Shown piece by piece: positions 1 to 8,237 of a stretch of 64,000 nt of DNA. Under the pieces are notes generated by a model. That model was not told the DNA's origin, did not search any database, and was given only the letters and a program-made list of their open reading frames with translations. Positions within the stretch are counted from its first letter, which is position 1. Each line of letters starts with the position of its first letter. This DNA comes from JACMLD01 sp039919885. Its GTDB lineage: Bacteria; Bacteroidota; Bacteroidia; Chitinophagales; Chitinophagaceae. The stretch spans positions 1-64,000 of the forward strand of contig JBDSEV010000064.1 of assembly GCA_039919885.1 (NCBI GenBank), given 5' to 3'. Made by a program: the position numbers and the translations under genes.

Positions 1-98
1 AACGCGGTTAGCTTCCGAAGTATAAAAATAAAGTCATTGAAATAGCAATTCGACGTAATAACTGCACGGAACGCGATAGCCTGAACAAGGGCTATTAA

Positions 99-1835
99 TT
101 AGAAAACAGGTCGTGTTATCCTGATATCATTGCCAGCAAAAGCTTTTTTGGCTGCAACCCTGGTGGCAGCCGCTGCTGCCCCCTTTCCCAACGCGGATTG
201 CGCAATGGCCAGGCCGGTGAGGGACCACCCATTATTAGGATTGATGAATAAATCTTCCTGAAAAACAGTAACGGACTGCCTTGCCTGACCTGCTTTCAAC
301 AAAACATTTCCATAATACTGTCTTGCCGGATGCACCCAATCCTTGGGCTCATTGTACACCATGGAATCCTCCAGCACTACCGCAGCTTTCAAAAACCCAA
401 TGGCTTGGGGCAGTTGCTTTTTTTCTTCCGCTATTACCCCTTGCAGTATTTTCTTTGCCACTTCAGCGCCTGCGATGGCAGGATTGGCATAAGAAGGTGC
501 AGGTGCGCTGAGTTGTGGTGCTTCCATAATTTTTGAGAGGCTATCCAGTTGAGCGGAAGCCCCGGCAAAATCCTTTTTCCTGGCATAAGCAAGGCCCTTG
601 GCATAATGCAATATATAATCCGCATATACATACCCGGTAGACACCCGTGGCAATCGCAGTATATCATCCCATTTGCCGAACCTGATTTGGGTAAGCACGG
701 GGGTCATGTAAACGTATTGCATAAACATTCCCATATAATCAGGAATTGAAAGATAGCTGGAATCAAAACTGTTCCGGCTATCCATGGACGATTTCATGGA
801 CGACGCATAGTCACCGGCCATGTTTGCGCAGGTAGCCTGCATGTGAAGGTTATGAATTAAATAGAGGGGGGAATTGTTTGCAACCGAAGGAAATTTGCCG
901 AGGTAATCATAGTAACCTTTTACCGCCGTTTCATTGGATTGTAGTCCTTCCCTATAGTATCCTGAACGGATAAAAATGTGCGAGGGCATGTGTACAATGT
1001 GCGCTACACCCGGCATGTTAGCCCCAAGTTTCCTTGACACCGCCAGTGCCTTTTCCGGATGCGCGGACGCTTCTACTGCGTGAATGTAATAATGGCCCGC
1101 GCCGGGATGTTCCGGATGCGCGGAGAGAATGTTTTCAAGGGTGTGAATAATTTCGGGTGTCCATGGCCGCTCTACATAGGTTTTAGAGTACAGGTCCCAT
1201 GGATGCTGCACCATCAGTGCATCCGCATACAAAGCACCTGCGTCCCCGTCGCCTGGAAATTTTGCATAAACCTTTTTCATTGCCGCCGCATACAACTGGT
1301 TGAGGTCTTCCCTTATCTTCGTGCTGTCAGGAGAATAACGCACCTGCATTGCTTCTATGAGCGCCTTTTCTAACGGGCCGGCTGTTGCGCTTAATTGCTT
1401 CGACCTGGCCATGGCAGTGAGTGCCGCAGGAGATGCGCTGTAACCAAAATCGTTTATATTAGGTCCATAAGAAAGGGCCATCCCCCAATAGCCCATTGCA
1501 AAATTGCTGTCCAGTTGCACTGAACGTTCAAATGACGCCAGCGCTTCAATTATATGAAAACCATAGTACATATTGATTCCCTGCTCAAAGTAAATGCGGG
1601 CGCTGTCGTTACCGGCGGTTACTGGCATTTCGTAACTGCCCCATCCCCGCAGCAGCGGAATGGTACTGCTGGTGTCGGTAAAATCAAAATCCGCCAGCAG
1701 CGGACTGCAGCGGATGCCCGTCCTTTTTATTTTGTTAAGCACTATTTTCTTTTCCGTTTCAGCAACACGGGAAGTAGCAGCCATAAAAAATGCTGCCGAT
1801 ATAAAAGAGGTGAAGGCGAGGAGCAGGAACTTCAT
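99..1835 (-). CDS. Secreted tetratricopeptide-repeat protein of unknown function
   Basis: A 578-residue protein starting at MKFLLLAFTSF, which gives a normal signal peptide; a longer reading frame upstream (to 1895) would bury this peptide behind 20 charged and polar residues, so I chose the internal ATG. The mature part begins with a TPR unit (QGINMYYGFHIIEALASFERS) followed by the block YWGMALSYGPNIN and, in the middle, HYYIHAVEAS and HMPSHIFIRSGYY. These blocks are typical of a widespread uncharacterised TPR family in Bacteroidota and Proteobacteria. More TPR-like helices run to the C-terminus (around residues 430-560). No catalytic motif is visible. It is the last gene of its strand before the window edge and is separated from the next gene by about 230 bases, so it is probably transcribed alone. 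A periplasmic or surface scaffold role is inference. Confidence 0.8.
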   Translation of the reverse strand: MKFLLLAFTSFISAAFFMAATSRVAETEKKIVLNKIKRTGIRCSPLLADFDFTDTSSTIPLLRGWGSYEMPVTAGNDSARIYFEQGINMYYGFHIIEALASFERSVQLDSNFAMGYWGMALSYGPNINDFGYSASPAALTAMARSKQLSATAGPLEKALIEAMQVRYSPDSTKIREDLNQLYAAAMKKVYAKFPGDGDAGALYADALMVQHPWDLYSKTYVERPWTPEIIHTLENILSAHPEHPGAGHYYIHAVEASAHPEKALAVSRKLGANMPGVAHIVHMPSHIFIRSGYYREGLQSNETAVKGYYDYLGKFPSVANNSPLYLIHNLHMQATCANMAGDYASSMKSSMDSRNSFDSSYLSIPDYMGMFMQYVYMTPVLTQIRFGKWDDILRLPRVSTGYVYADYILHYAKGLAYARKKDFAGASAQLDSLSKIMEAPQLSAPAPSYANPAIAGAEVAKKILQGVIAEEKKQLPQAIGFLKAAVVLEDSMVYNEPKDWVHPARQYYGNVLLKAGQARQSVTVFQEDLFINPNNGWSLTGLAIAQSALGKGAAAAATRVAAKKAFAGNDIRITRPVF

Positions 1836-2066
1836 AATAAAAATTCTGCATTGAATATAAGTAAGTTTGTTCACTGCGAAAATGCAATTTTTCAAACACT
1901 ACAGTTACCCAACAGCATAGGTGAATAATGAAAGGCTACAGAAAAAATGCCGTACCGGGCGTTCAATTTATTGTGCTCGGTGTTCGGATTGGTATACGGC
2001 GCACACCCAGATCAATGACGGTCTTGGCCAGTAACAAAAGGATTTAATTGATGCTGTAAACCTAAA

Positions 2067-4418
2067 TTATTCAATAAGGAAACGGCGTACCCGGGCAACA
2101 TCCACGTGGGTAATATTTTTTTTCTCCATGGCATCCAGGTCTTCGAGACAAATAGCTACAAAAGATTTGCCGCTTTCAGACACACGTTTTTTAAGATAAG
2201 CATATACGGCAAGGGCTTGGTTGTACTTGCCCTGGTATAATAAGGCATGGGCCAGGTTGGTGCTGATCAGGGGTAAGAGGTCTGCATCCGGTGCCGGTAT
2301 GTTTTCGGCTATTTCCTTTGCCTGGCCAGACATAGCTTCGGCTGCCACAAAATTACCTTCCATTAAAGAGAACCAGGCATGGCTGACGTACTTGAGCGCC
2401 AATCCTGCCTGCAGCGCTGCCAGTGTACCGTTATACAGGCCAGGTGTTGCCTTTACCAGTTGCAGGTATACATCAATACCCCAGATCAGCGAAGGGTCTG
2501 AAGCAAACATAAAATTATGTTCATCAATTGAAAGTTGGTCTGCCCGCTCCCTAAGTGTTGTTGCAACTGCAGCGGACGGATTGGGTTTGTTTTTTAAAAG
2601 TTGCGTATACAATTCAGCTGCTTCCAGGTAGCAGAGCCGCGCCTCCAGATAAAGATAACTTTCCTCAAACCGCTGCCCCAGGGTGGCAAGCGTTTTTGCA
2701 AGCTTGGGGCGGTAATTGTTTGGTTGCTTTACTGCCAGCTTTCTATAATTATTTACTGCTTCTACCAAAATAACCCTGGCCTCGCTCCGGGGCAGCAACT
2801 CACCCAGCTGCGCCAACGTAGCAGTAAGCTCCTCCAAGCTATCGGGACCTGTTTTTGCCATTAACCTGTATTTCTCCAACTTTTCCAGCAGGGAAATTTC
2901 AGGTTCAGAAAATGCCGCCTTCGCTGTGGCAATTTCCTGGGCAATTTCCTCGCAATAATTTAAATTGTCTGAAGCCGCCGCATAACTTTTATTTGCGGCG
3001 AGTCGCTGATAACGGACACGCGCAGCCGCAATCATTTTTTCAGCGTTTGTAAACTCAAGGATTTTTGCATAGAATTGCCCTGAAGACCGTTCCGCACGCG
3101 CAAGCAACGGCTCATATGTTTGATTGTCTTCTTTGGCCAATTTTTCATATATGTTGATGGCTTCCTGGTAGAGCGGTTCGGCTTCGGTTAAGTGGAAATT
3201 GTTTTCAGGATAGTAAAGTACCCTGCTCGCCAGATCAAGCACGGTTGCTGCTAAATCCGGCAGCCAGGTGCTGGCATCTTTCGCGGCAAGTGATCGGTAT
3301 ATTGCAATGGCATCACGGTAAGCAGCAGTTGATTTTTCAAAATCAAATCGCTCATCTCTTTCATCAACGCCCGTATCCCAGAAAAAAGCATACGTACCCA
3401 GCTGCCTTAACGTATGCGCCATTTTTGGCAGGTATATTTCCGGGTTTGTTACGGCTCGTTTCCGGTAAATAGTCAGCGCCCTGTTATAATAAATCCGCGC
3501 ATCCTGGTTTCGACCAAGATCCGGTAGTAAATCAGCTGCATTAATTAGATAAGCTTCATTCAGCGGCTCAAGTTGAAGCGCATATTCTAAGCAGACCACT
3601 GCGCTGTCAAATTCAAATAATGTTTTGTGCAGTTCCGCTTTCAGCGCAAGTGCGTCGCAGGCATCCCTCACCAGCCTTTGCCCTGTGGTATCGCCAGCTG
3701 AAAGTTTTTTTCTTTCCGCCGCCAGGGTCTCCGCGGCATGGTATAAATTCATACGGCTCAGCACGGTTAAGGCGAGGTCGGTATTCCCTTTTTCAAAATG
3801 CGCGAAGGCCAGGCGGAATTGTGCGGATACATCGTCCAGATTCAGTTGTGAGAAATGGTTAGCAAATGCAGCTGCCTGCTCATTGATTTTTTGATAAATA
3901 CTGTCCAGTTCAAACTGAAGCCCGGTTACCCTGGCTGCATTTTGCGCACCTTGTTTTTTCAGGGCCAGCAGCTGCTGGTTTTTACCGCGCAACAGCCCTT
4001 CCAGTTTTTTTTCCATTTCCGTTTTACCGATGTTGAATAGCTTTACCCGGTACGCGGTCAGGCTGTCGGCATTGGCCATACTTACTTCTATTATCAGGTC
4101 CTGGCCGGTAATGGCGCTGAGCCGCGCAGGGTCAACCACCTGGAGGCCTTGCTTCACTACTGAAAATGAAACAGGTTTGTTTTCACCAGCGCCAACATAG
4201 ATCAGTTTAAATTCTCCGTTGGCGTTGGTAATGGTGGGCGTGGCCCTGTTGCCCTTATCTTCCACCTGCGCATTTGTTACATACTGCCGCCTGCCCGTAT
4301 TGGTTTCACTGTTGTGGATGGATACAGTGCCTTTTATAATACTTTGCTGGGCGTACACTTCATTACAGTTGCAGGTATAGACGGCCCAGTAGCAGAGCAG
4401 CATGAAAAAGTATTTCAT
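2067..4418 (-). CDS. Secreted TPR protein with N-terminal carboxypeptidase-regulatory-like domain, partner of the TIR protein
   Basis: 783 residues. The N-terminus (MKYFFMLLCYWAVYTCNCN, then VYAQQ) is a signal peptide. Residues about 25-115 form a CarboxypepD_reg-like beta-sandwich (SIIKGTVSI, then NANGEFKLIYVGAG). A helical, Lys/Gln-rich stretch at about 130-200 could be a short coiled coil. From about 200 to the end there are many TPR-type helix pairs, including a clear one at about 255-300 (DSAVVCLEYALQLEPLNEAYL). No enzyme motif is visible. It lies 20 bases downstream of the TIR gene on the same strand, so the two are almost certainly co-transcribed and translated as a pair. Both carry the same kind of beta-sandwich outside the membrane. 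I infer a sensing or scaffolding role beside the TIR receptor; the actual ligand or function is not evident. Confidence 0.8.
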   Translation of the reverse strand: MKYFFMLLCYWAVYTCNCNEVYAQQSIIKGTVSIHNSETNTGRRQYVTNAQVEDKGNRATPTITNANGEFKLIYVGAGENKPVSFSVVKQGLQVVDPARLSAITGQDLIIEVSMANADSLTAYRVKLFNIGKTEMEKKLEGLLRGKNQQLLALKKQGAQNAARVTGLQFELDSIYQKINEQAAAFANHFSQLNLDDVSAQFRLAFAHFEKGNTDLALTVLSRMNLYHAAETLAAERKKLSAGDTTGQRLVRDACDALALKAELHKTLFEFDSAVVCLEYALQLEPLNEAYLINAADLLPDLGRNQDARIYYNRALTIYRKRAVTNPEIYLPKMAHTLRQLGTYAFFWDTGVDERDERFDFEKSTAAYRDAIAIYRSLAAKDASTWLPDLAATVLDLASRVLYYPENNFHLTEAEPLYQEAINIYEKLAKEDNQTYEPLLARAERSSGQFYAKILEFTNAEKMIAAARVRYQRLAANKSYAAASDNLNYCEEIAQEIATAKAAFSEPEISLLEKLEKYRLMAKTGPDSLEELTATLAQLGELLPRSEARVILVEAVNNYRKLAVKQPNNYRPKLAKTLATLGQRFEESYLYLEARLCYLEAAELYTQLLKNKPNPSAAVATTLRERADQLSIDEHNFMFASDPSLIWGIDVYLQLVKATPGLYNGTLAALQAGLALKYVSHAWFSLMEGNFVAAEAMSGQAKEIAENIPAPDADLLPLISTNLAHALLYQGKYNQALAVYAYLKKRVSESGKSFVAICLEDLDAMEKKNITHVDVARVRRFLIE

Positions 4419-4438
4419 TTTACAGAAGGATATTTTTT

Positions 4439-5713
4439 TTATTTTTCCATCAGAATGTTCAGGTCCTGCCCGGTTTGCGGATAGGCCGGCGCCGATTTTA
4501 TCTTAAATCCTGGTTTATTAAACCAGACCGTGTATTGTTGTTTCTGTTCCTTCTCTGGAATATCCAGTTGGTAATGTCCGTTTATGTCGGTCGTGTCGCT
4601 GTGGTTATCAATAGTAACAGTTACACCCGCAATCGGTGCATCGTTAAAGATTACAACGCCTTTTACTTTGTCAATACCCTGTAGTTCCACCGGCAAATAA
4701 AACCGGCCATCGGTGCTAACGATAAAGACGGCGTCGGGGGAGGTGCTTTTATACGGCTCAGAGAAGTCTACTTCCAGTCGAACGCTGTCGCCTATGCGAA
4801 GGTTTTGAAAATAGGCCACGCCATTTTCGTTGATATCTGCTTTTTTTCTTTCGCCGCCGCTAACGTCCATCACTACGTATCCCTGTTTGCGTAGGATCAT
4901 GTCCTGCTTACCTTTTTTGCCGTGGACAAAAACACTGATGTTTTGCAAGGCGGTAACGTTTGCATGCGGGCGCATAAAAAATAGTACGGCGATAATTGCT
5001 ATTGCCAATATGCTTACAGCTGCATTTATTTTAGAAGGATTTTTTTTGGCTGCGGGATCGGCTGCAGCGCTGTGGCCTGCTGAAGCCGCAGGTGCCGACG
5101 GAAAACGGGTATCCGCCACCGGGATATTTTTTCCGATGGCACTTTTTATTTTATCAAAATTATCTTTCGATAAAAGCGCCGGGTTGAGCGAATTCATGTC
5201 TACCAGCCAATCTGCCAATTTGCCGAAATTTTGCCAGACCATCTTAATTTTATCGTAACGCTGAAACTGTTCTGTGGAAAGGGAGCCGGAGCGATTTTTT
5301 ACAAGCTGGTCCCATTCATTGAATTGTTCCTGCCAGTAGGCAAAATATCCTTCCAGCACGGTCGGCTTACTGAAATCAATGAACGTTTCCATTATCGGAA
5401 TAGCTTTTTCACTAAATTCATTTTTGTTGAAGTTTGCATTGCGCGCTATTTCATACAATTCAAACATGCAATAGGGAGAACGAAGGTATTTCTGGCTGAT
5501 TACAATAATAATATGCTGCCCCTCGCCAATGCGCGCCATGAAGTCGCTGATAAAACCTTTGTAACCGAGGTCGTACTTATCCCGTATAACCTGGTAGCCG
5601 TCATTCTTTAGTGATGTATATAAATCATCTACTAATTTTTCCCTGCTTTGCCCGGTTTCTTGATCGTCTCCCCACGCATAAGAAAAGAATATTTCATTGT
5701 TTGAAGCAGGCAT
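4439..5713 (-). CDS. Transmembrane TIR-domain protein with periplasmic beta-sandwich domains
   Basis: 424 residues without a signal peptide. Residues 5-125 are a TIR domain: the first strand motif is IFFSYAWGD, followed by a helix (LVDDLYTSLKNDGY), and the block SPYCMFELYEI, in which Glu85 sits at the position of the catalytic glutamate of TIR NAD+ hydrolases (family knowledge). Residues 232-247 (AVSILAIAIIAVLFFM) are a single membrane span. The rest (about 255-424) reads as two beta-sandwich units, the second a clear CarboxypepD_reg type (VKGVVIFNDAPIAGVTVTI, then DTTDINGHYQLDIP). With the TIR domain cytoplasmic, the C-terminus would face the periplasm. It is followed after 20 bases by a secreted TPR gene. 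NADase or signalling activity is inferred from the fold and Glu85. No other recognised defence gene lies next to it. Confidence 0.87.
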   Translation of the reverse strand: MPASNNEIFFSYAWGDDQETGQSREKLVDDLYTSLKNDGYQVIRDKYDLGYKGFISDFMARIGEGQHIIIVISQKYLRSPYCMFELYEIARNANFNKNEFSEKAIPIMETFIDFSKPTVLEGYFAYWQEQFNEWDQLVKNRSGSLSTEQFQRYDKIKMVWQNFGKLADWLVDMNSLNPALLSKDNFDKIKSAIGKNIPVADTRFPSAPAASAGHSAAADPAAKKNPSKINAAVSILAIAIIAVLFFMRPHANVTALQNISVFVHGKKGKQDMILRKQGYVVMDVSGGERKKADINENGVAYFQNLRIGDSVRLEVDFSEPYKSTSPDAVFIVSTDGRFYLPVELQGIDKVKGVVIFNDAPIAGVTVTIDNHSDTTDINGHYQLDIPEKEQKQQYTVWFNKPGFKIKSAPAYPQTGQDLNILMEK

Positions 5714-6021
5714 GCTATGGTATTATTTAGGTATGTCAATATCAAAAAGCAGTTATAAAATTAACCGCGGTATAAAAAAAAAACATGGGTTGCTACACAG
5801 ACAAATTTTATGTTCAGCTGCCATTGTAAGCAACCTGTTATAAAGTGTTTGCAGCAGCGCGTAGTTGTTAAAGAAGTTGGTTTTCTAAATGTAAGTATTA
5901 TAAGTGTAACACAAAGTGTGGAGCGGCCCCCTGTTGGGAGGTGCATGCTGGTAGATGCAGCACCGTAGCTGGTGGGTGCCCCATTTGCGAAGACCATAGA
6001 TAAGAAAGAGAAACAGAACAC
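5714..6021. other. Intergenic region upstream of the TIR gene
   Basis: About 310 bases between the TIR gene and the terminator of the RRM gene. I see no convincing gene. It should hold the promoter of the TIR-TPR operon, but I found no complete TTG / TAnnTTTG pair. A short imperfect inverted repeat, GGTGC ... GCACC, lies near 5940-5965. Confidence 0.5.
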
Positions 6022-6049
6022 AAAAAAAGCCCGGCAAAATGCCAGGCTT
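6022..6049 (-). terminator. Rho-independent terminator of the RRM gene
   Basis: On the minus strand the sequence forms a 10-bp stem (AAGCCTGGCA / TGCCGGGCTT with one G-T pair) with a TTT loop, followed directly by a run of T. It lies 25 bases after the stop codon of the RRM gene. Confidence 0.85.
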
Positions 6050-6074
6050 CAAAATTATCGGTTGCTATCGCAAA

Positions 6075-6503
6075 TTAATAATCGCTTCTGTTGAATCCGC
6101 CACGGTCGCGGTTTCCACCACCGCCGCCGCCATATCCACCACCGCCGCCACGGCTTCCGCCGCCGCCGCCACCATATCCACCACCGCCGCCACGACTTCC
6201 GCCGCCGCCGCCGCCACCAAAGCTGCGTTTTTTAAATCCACCACCGCCGCTGCCGGCAGGTTTAGGCTGAGATTCATTAACTACAATGTTACGACCATCA
6301 ACTTCTGATTCGTTTAGGCCGGCAATTGCAGCCTGGCCTTCCGCATCATTTGTCATTTCAACAAAACCAAAACCTTTGCTGCGGTTGTTGTTGAATTTGT
6401 CAGTAACAATTTTGGCAGAAACTACCGTGCCATAAGGAGCGAAGAGATTTGAGAGATCTTCCTCAGTCAAGTTCCAACTGAGGTTTCCAACGTAAATGTT
6501 CAT
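6075..6503 (-). CDS. Glycine-rich RRM RNA-binding protein
   Basis: 142 residues from MNIYVGNLSW. I chose this ATG because IYVGNL is the RNP2 motif of the RNA-recognition motif and must sit at the very N-terminus; an upstream reading frame adds only nine residues. RNP1 is KGFGFVEM at about residues 44-51. The RRM occupies residues 1-78. The tail (about 85-142) is an RGG-like low-complexity region made of GGGGG, SRGGGGGYGG and GGGNRDRGGF units, encoded by near-identical tandem codons. This is the common bacterial RRM-RGG protein of Bacteroidota and Cyanobacteria, thought to act as an RNA chaperone, often in cold response. It stands alone with its own terminator. The tail repeats could expand or contract by slippage. 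Confidence 0.93.
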   Translation of the reverse strand: MNIYVGNLSWNLTEEDLSNLFAPYGTVVSAKIVTDKFNNNRSKGFGFVEMTNDAEGQAAIAGLNESEVDGRNIVVNESQPKPAGSGGGGFKKRSFGGGGGGGSRGGGGGYGGGGGGSRGGGGGYGGGGGGNRDRGGFNRSDY

Positions 6504-6685
6504 TTTTTTACAGTTTGTGAGTGAAAACAAATTTTATGACCCTAAATGAAAACAGTGGAACATTAAACCCCGGAAACATTAGTTGAAAACGCTCAGAGCA
6601 CAATGCGAAACTGTAAAGATCATTAGGAACCAATAACGAAGATATAGAAATAATTCACACCGGGAAAGGTTTTTGGGGCAGGGGC

Positions 6686-6721
6686 AAAAAAAATTCCGGG
6701 CCTGGAAAACCAGGTCCGGAA
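6686..6721 (-). terminator. Rho-independent terminator of the rpsF-rpsR-rplI operon
   Basis: On the minus strand a 12-bp stem (TTCCGGACCTGG / CCAGGCCCGGAA, one G-T pair) with a TTTT loop is followed by eight T. It lies 23 bases after the rplI stop codon. Confidence 0.93.
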
Positions 6722-6744
6722 CGATATATGATGCATTTACGGTC

Positions 6745-7191
6745 TTATTCAGCCCCTACGATAAATTCCAGTTCAGTAGTTTTACTGTTACCAAAATCGA
6801 TAATGGCTTTGTAAGTACCCAATTCCTTTACTTCATCAGGTATGCTAATGCGCTTGCGGTCAATTTCGTAGCCCTTCTGGTCACGGATGGCACGGGCCAG
6901 CTGTAAGGAAGTAACGGCGCCGAAAATCTTACCACTTGTGCCGGTTTTAGCACCAATGTTTACAGGTCCGTCCTGCAGTTTGGCGATTACCTGGTTTACC
7001 TCGGCCAGCAATTTGGCTTCCTTTTTCGTCTGTTGCTTGATTTTTTCTTCCATCTGTTTCATATTAGATGGATTGGCCTCTACCGCCAGTTTACGGGGAA
7101 TTAAAAAATTCCTTGCGTAGCCGTTTTTCACCTTTACCAGTTCATTTGAACCGCCCAGGTTGTCTACGTCTTGAATTAAGATTACGTTCAT
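6745..7191 (-). CDS. rplI: 50S ribosomal protein L9
   Basis: 148 residues, the usual length for bL9. The N-terminal domain shows MNVILIQDVDNLG and KVKNGYARNFLIPRKLA, the conserved rRNA-binding signature of the family. A connecting helix (about 45-75, Lys/Glu-rich) leads to the C-terminal domain (GKIFGAVTS, then KRISIPDEVKELGTY). The protein binds domain V of 23S rRNA at the base of the L1 stalk. It is the last gene of the rpsF-rpsR-rplI operon but is set off from rpsR by 155 bases that contain a dispersed inverted repeat, and it ends at a strong terminator. Confidence 0.98.
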   Translation of the reverse strand: MNVILIQDVDNLGGSNELVKVKNGYARNFLIPRKLAVEANPSNMKQMEEKIKQQTKKEAKLLAEVNQVIAKLQDGPVNIGAKTGTSGKIFGAVTSLQLARAIRDQKGYEIDRKRISIPDEVKELGTYKAIIDFGNSKTTELEFIVGAE

Positions 7192-7243
7192 TGTTGTTGT
7201 TTAGTACCCCATGGCCCAATCATTTAAGATTCAGACTGTCTCT

Positions 7244-7259
7244 CGTTCCGATAGCTACC
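7244..7259 (+). repeat. 16-bp dispersed repeat, copy 1
   Basis: CGTTCCGATAGCTACC, near-palindromic around AGCT. The exact reverse complement is found at 15093-15108. Both copies are intergenic. Confidence 0.6.
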
Positions 7260-7290
7260 GGGAGCGGGATTAGGGTTGGTTACCAAATAA

Positions 7291-7353
7291 ATTCAAAAGT
7301 CAAAAGTAAAAAGTCAAAAGCCTGCAACGCAGCACTTTTTTACTTTTTACTTT
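7291..7353. repeat. AT-rich inverted repeat between rpsR and rplI (family copy 1)
   Basis: Left arm AAGTAAAAAGTCAAAAG and right arm CTTTTTTACTTTTTACTT can pair imperfectly around a 14-base loop. The right arm overlaps the rpsR stop codon (7347-7349). The same word family (AAAGTAAAAA, AAAGTCAAAA) recurs at 35923 and 50633. Confidence 0.6.
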
Positions 7354-7613
7354 AATAAATCCGTTACATACGGCAGAATTGCCATCTGGCGGGCTTTCTT
7401 TACCGCGTCAGAAACTTTACGCTGAAATTTCAGCGAGTTGCCCGTGATACGACGGGGAAGTAATTTACCCTGCTCGTTCAAAAATTTTTTCAGAAACTCA
7501 CCGTCCTTGTAGTCAATATATTTAATGCCCATCTTTTTAAAGCGGCAATATTTCTTTTGACGTTTTTCGGTCTTGATTGCAGTGAGGTACTTAATTTCAT
7601 TTGTCTTGGCCAT
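7347..7613 (-). CDS. rpsR: 30S ribosomal protein S18
   Basis: 88 residues, as expected for bS18. The core shows KKYCRFKKMGIKYIDYKD, then GKLLPRRITG, NSLKFQRKVSDAVKKARQMA and the ending LLPYV-type segment ILPYVTDLL, all hallmark blocks of the family. It lies three bases after rpsF on the same strand, so the two are translationally close. S18 forms a dimer with S6 on the platform of the 30S subunit, which fits the gene order. The last codons lie within an AT-rich inverted repeat. Confidence 0.98.
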   Translation of the reverse strand: MAKTNEIKYLTAIKTEKRQKKYCRFKKMGIKYIDYKDGEFLKKFLNEQGKLLPRRITGNSLKFQRKVSDAVKKARQMAILPYVTDLLK

Positions 7614-7616
7614 GAT

Positions 7617-7979
7617 TTAAACCCCCGCTGTTTTTTCAGTACTGATAAAATGCTGTGCGCCACTTCTTTTTCTATCATTGTACTCGACGGCGTATTTATC
7701 GAGTGCAGTATACATGTGACGGAGTACACTCTCGTCACGAAGAAGCTGAATTTTCAACTTCTCATTGAAGGTGGATGGCGCTGTAAATTCCATTACCAGG
7801 TAAAGACCGGTGGTCTTTTTGGCAATAGGATACGCCAGTGATTTCAGTCCCCAGGGATTTTCGTGCAACACCTCTCCGCCGTTATCTTTCACCAGCGTAG
7901 CGTACTTTTTCTGGGCAGCTTTAAAGTCTTCCTCAGATAGCACAGGGGTAAAAATCACCATCAATTCGTAATTGTTCAT
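7617..7979 (-). CDS. rpsF: 30S ribosomal protein S6
   Basis: 120 residues. The start MNNYELMVIFTP and the blocks NPWGLKSLAYPIAKKTTGLY and FTAPSTFNEKLKIQL are typical of bS6, including the conserved Y-x-I-x-K segment. First gene of the rpsF-rpsR-rplI operon; a promoter-like pair lies about 40-70 bases upstream (8018-8048). S6 binds S18 and the central domain of 16S rRNA. Confidence 0.98.
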   Translation of the reverse strand: MNNYELMVIFTPVLSEEDFKAAQKKYATLVKDNGGEVLHENPWGLKSLAYPIAKKTTGLYLVMEFTAPSTFNEKLKIQLLRDESVLRHMYTALDKYAVEYNDRKRSGAQHFISTEKTAGV

Positions 7980-8017
7980 TGTGACCCTGTTTTTAAGTTT
8001 AAAAATTATTTGGGGGG

Positions 8018-8048
8018 CGAAGGTAAGATAAACCGGCTAAGGCACAAA
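8018..8048 (-). promoter_or_regulatory. Promoter-like element upstream of rpsF
   Basis: Read on the minus strand: TTTG, 19 bases, TACCTTCG. This matches the Bacteroidota primary sigma consensus TTTG / TAnnTTTG with one mismatch in the -7 box. The same -7 box, TACCTTCG, with the same 19-base spacing occurs upstream of grpE. Confidence 0.5.
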
Positions 8049-8180
8049 GGTTTATTCGGAAAACTTTCAGGTATTTTACCCGCAAACCGCCTGCCTGTAA
8101 GCATTTGCTGCAGATTCCCTCTTAAAAAGCCTGGCCCACCAAACAGTTGTTGGCCCGGTCTGAAGTTTATATTTCAACCC

Positions 8181-8213
8181 AAAAAAACCCCCTGCTACAA
8201 TATGCAGGGGGTT
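8181..8213 (-). terminator. Rho-independent terminator of the giant nuclease gene
   Basis: On the minus strand a perfect 10-bp stem AACCCCCTGC / GCAGGGGGTT with an 8-base loop is followed by five T. It lies 25 bases past the stop codon at 8238. Confidence 0.93.
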
Positions 8214-8237
8214 GATGGGAAAATTTGGTAAACCAGC

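Noticed and set aside
76..95. ATAGCC / GGCTAT hairpin after the first TPR gene
   Set aside because: Only six pairs and no T run, so not a convincing terminator.
5761..6021. An 86-residue reading frame on the minus strand
   Set aside because: No ribosome binding site, composition like random sequence, no motif; it runs into the terminator of the RRM gene.
6039..6308. Ala/Thr-rich and Val/Ala-rich frames opposite the RRM tail
   Set aside because: They are shadows of the Gly codon repeats of the RRM protein.
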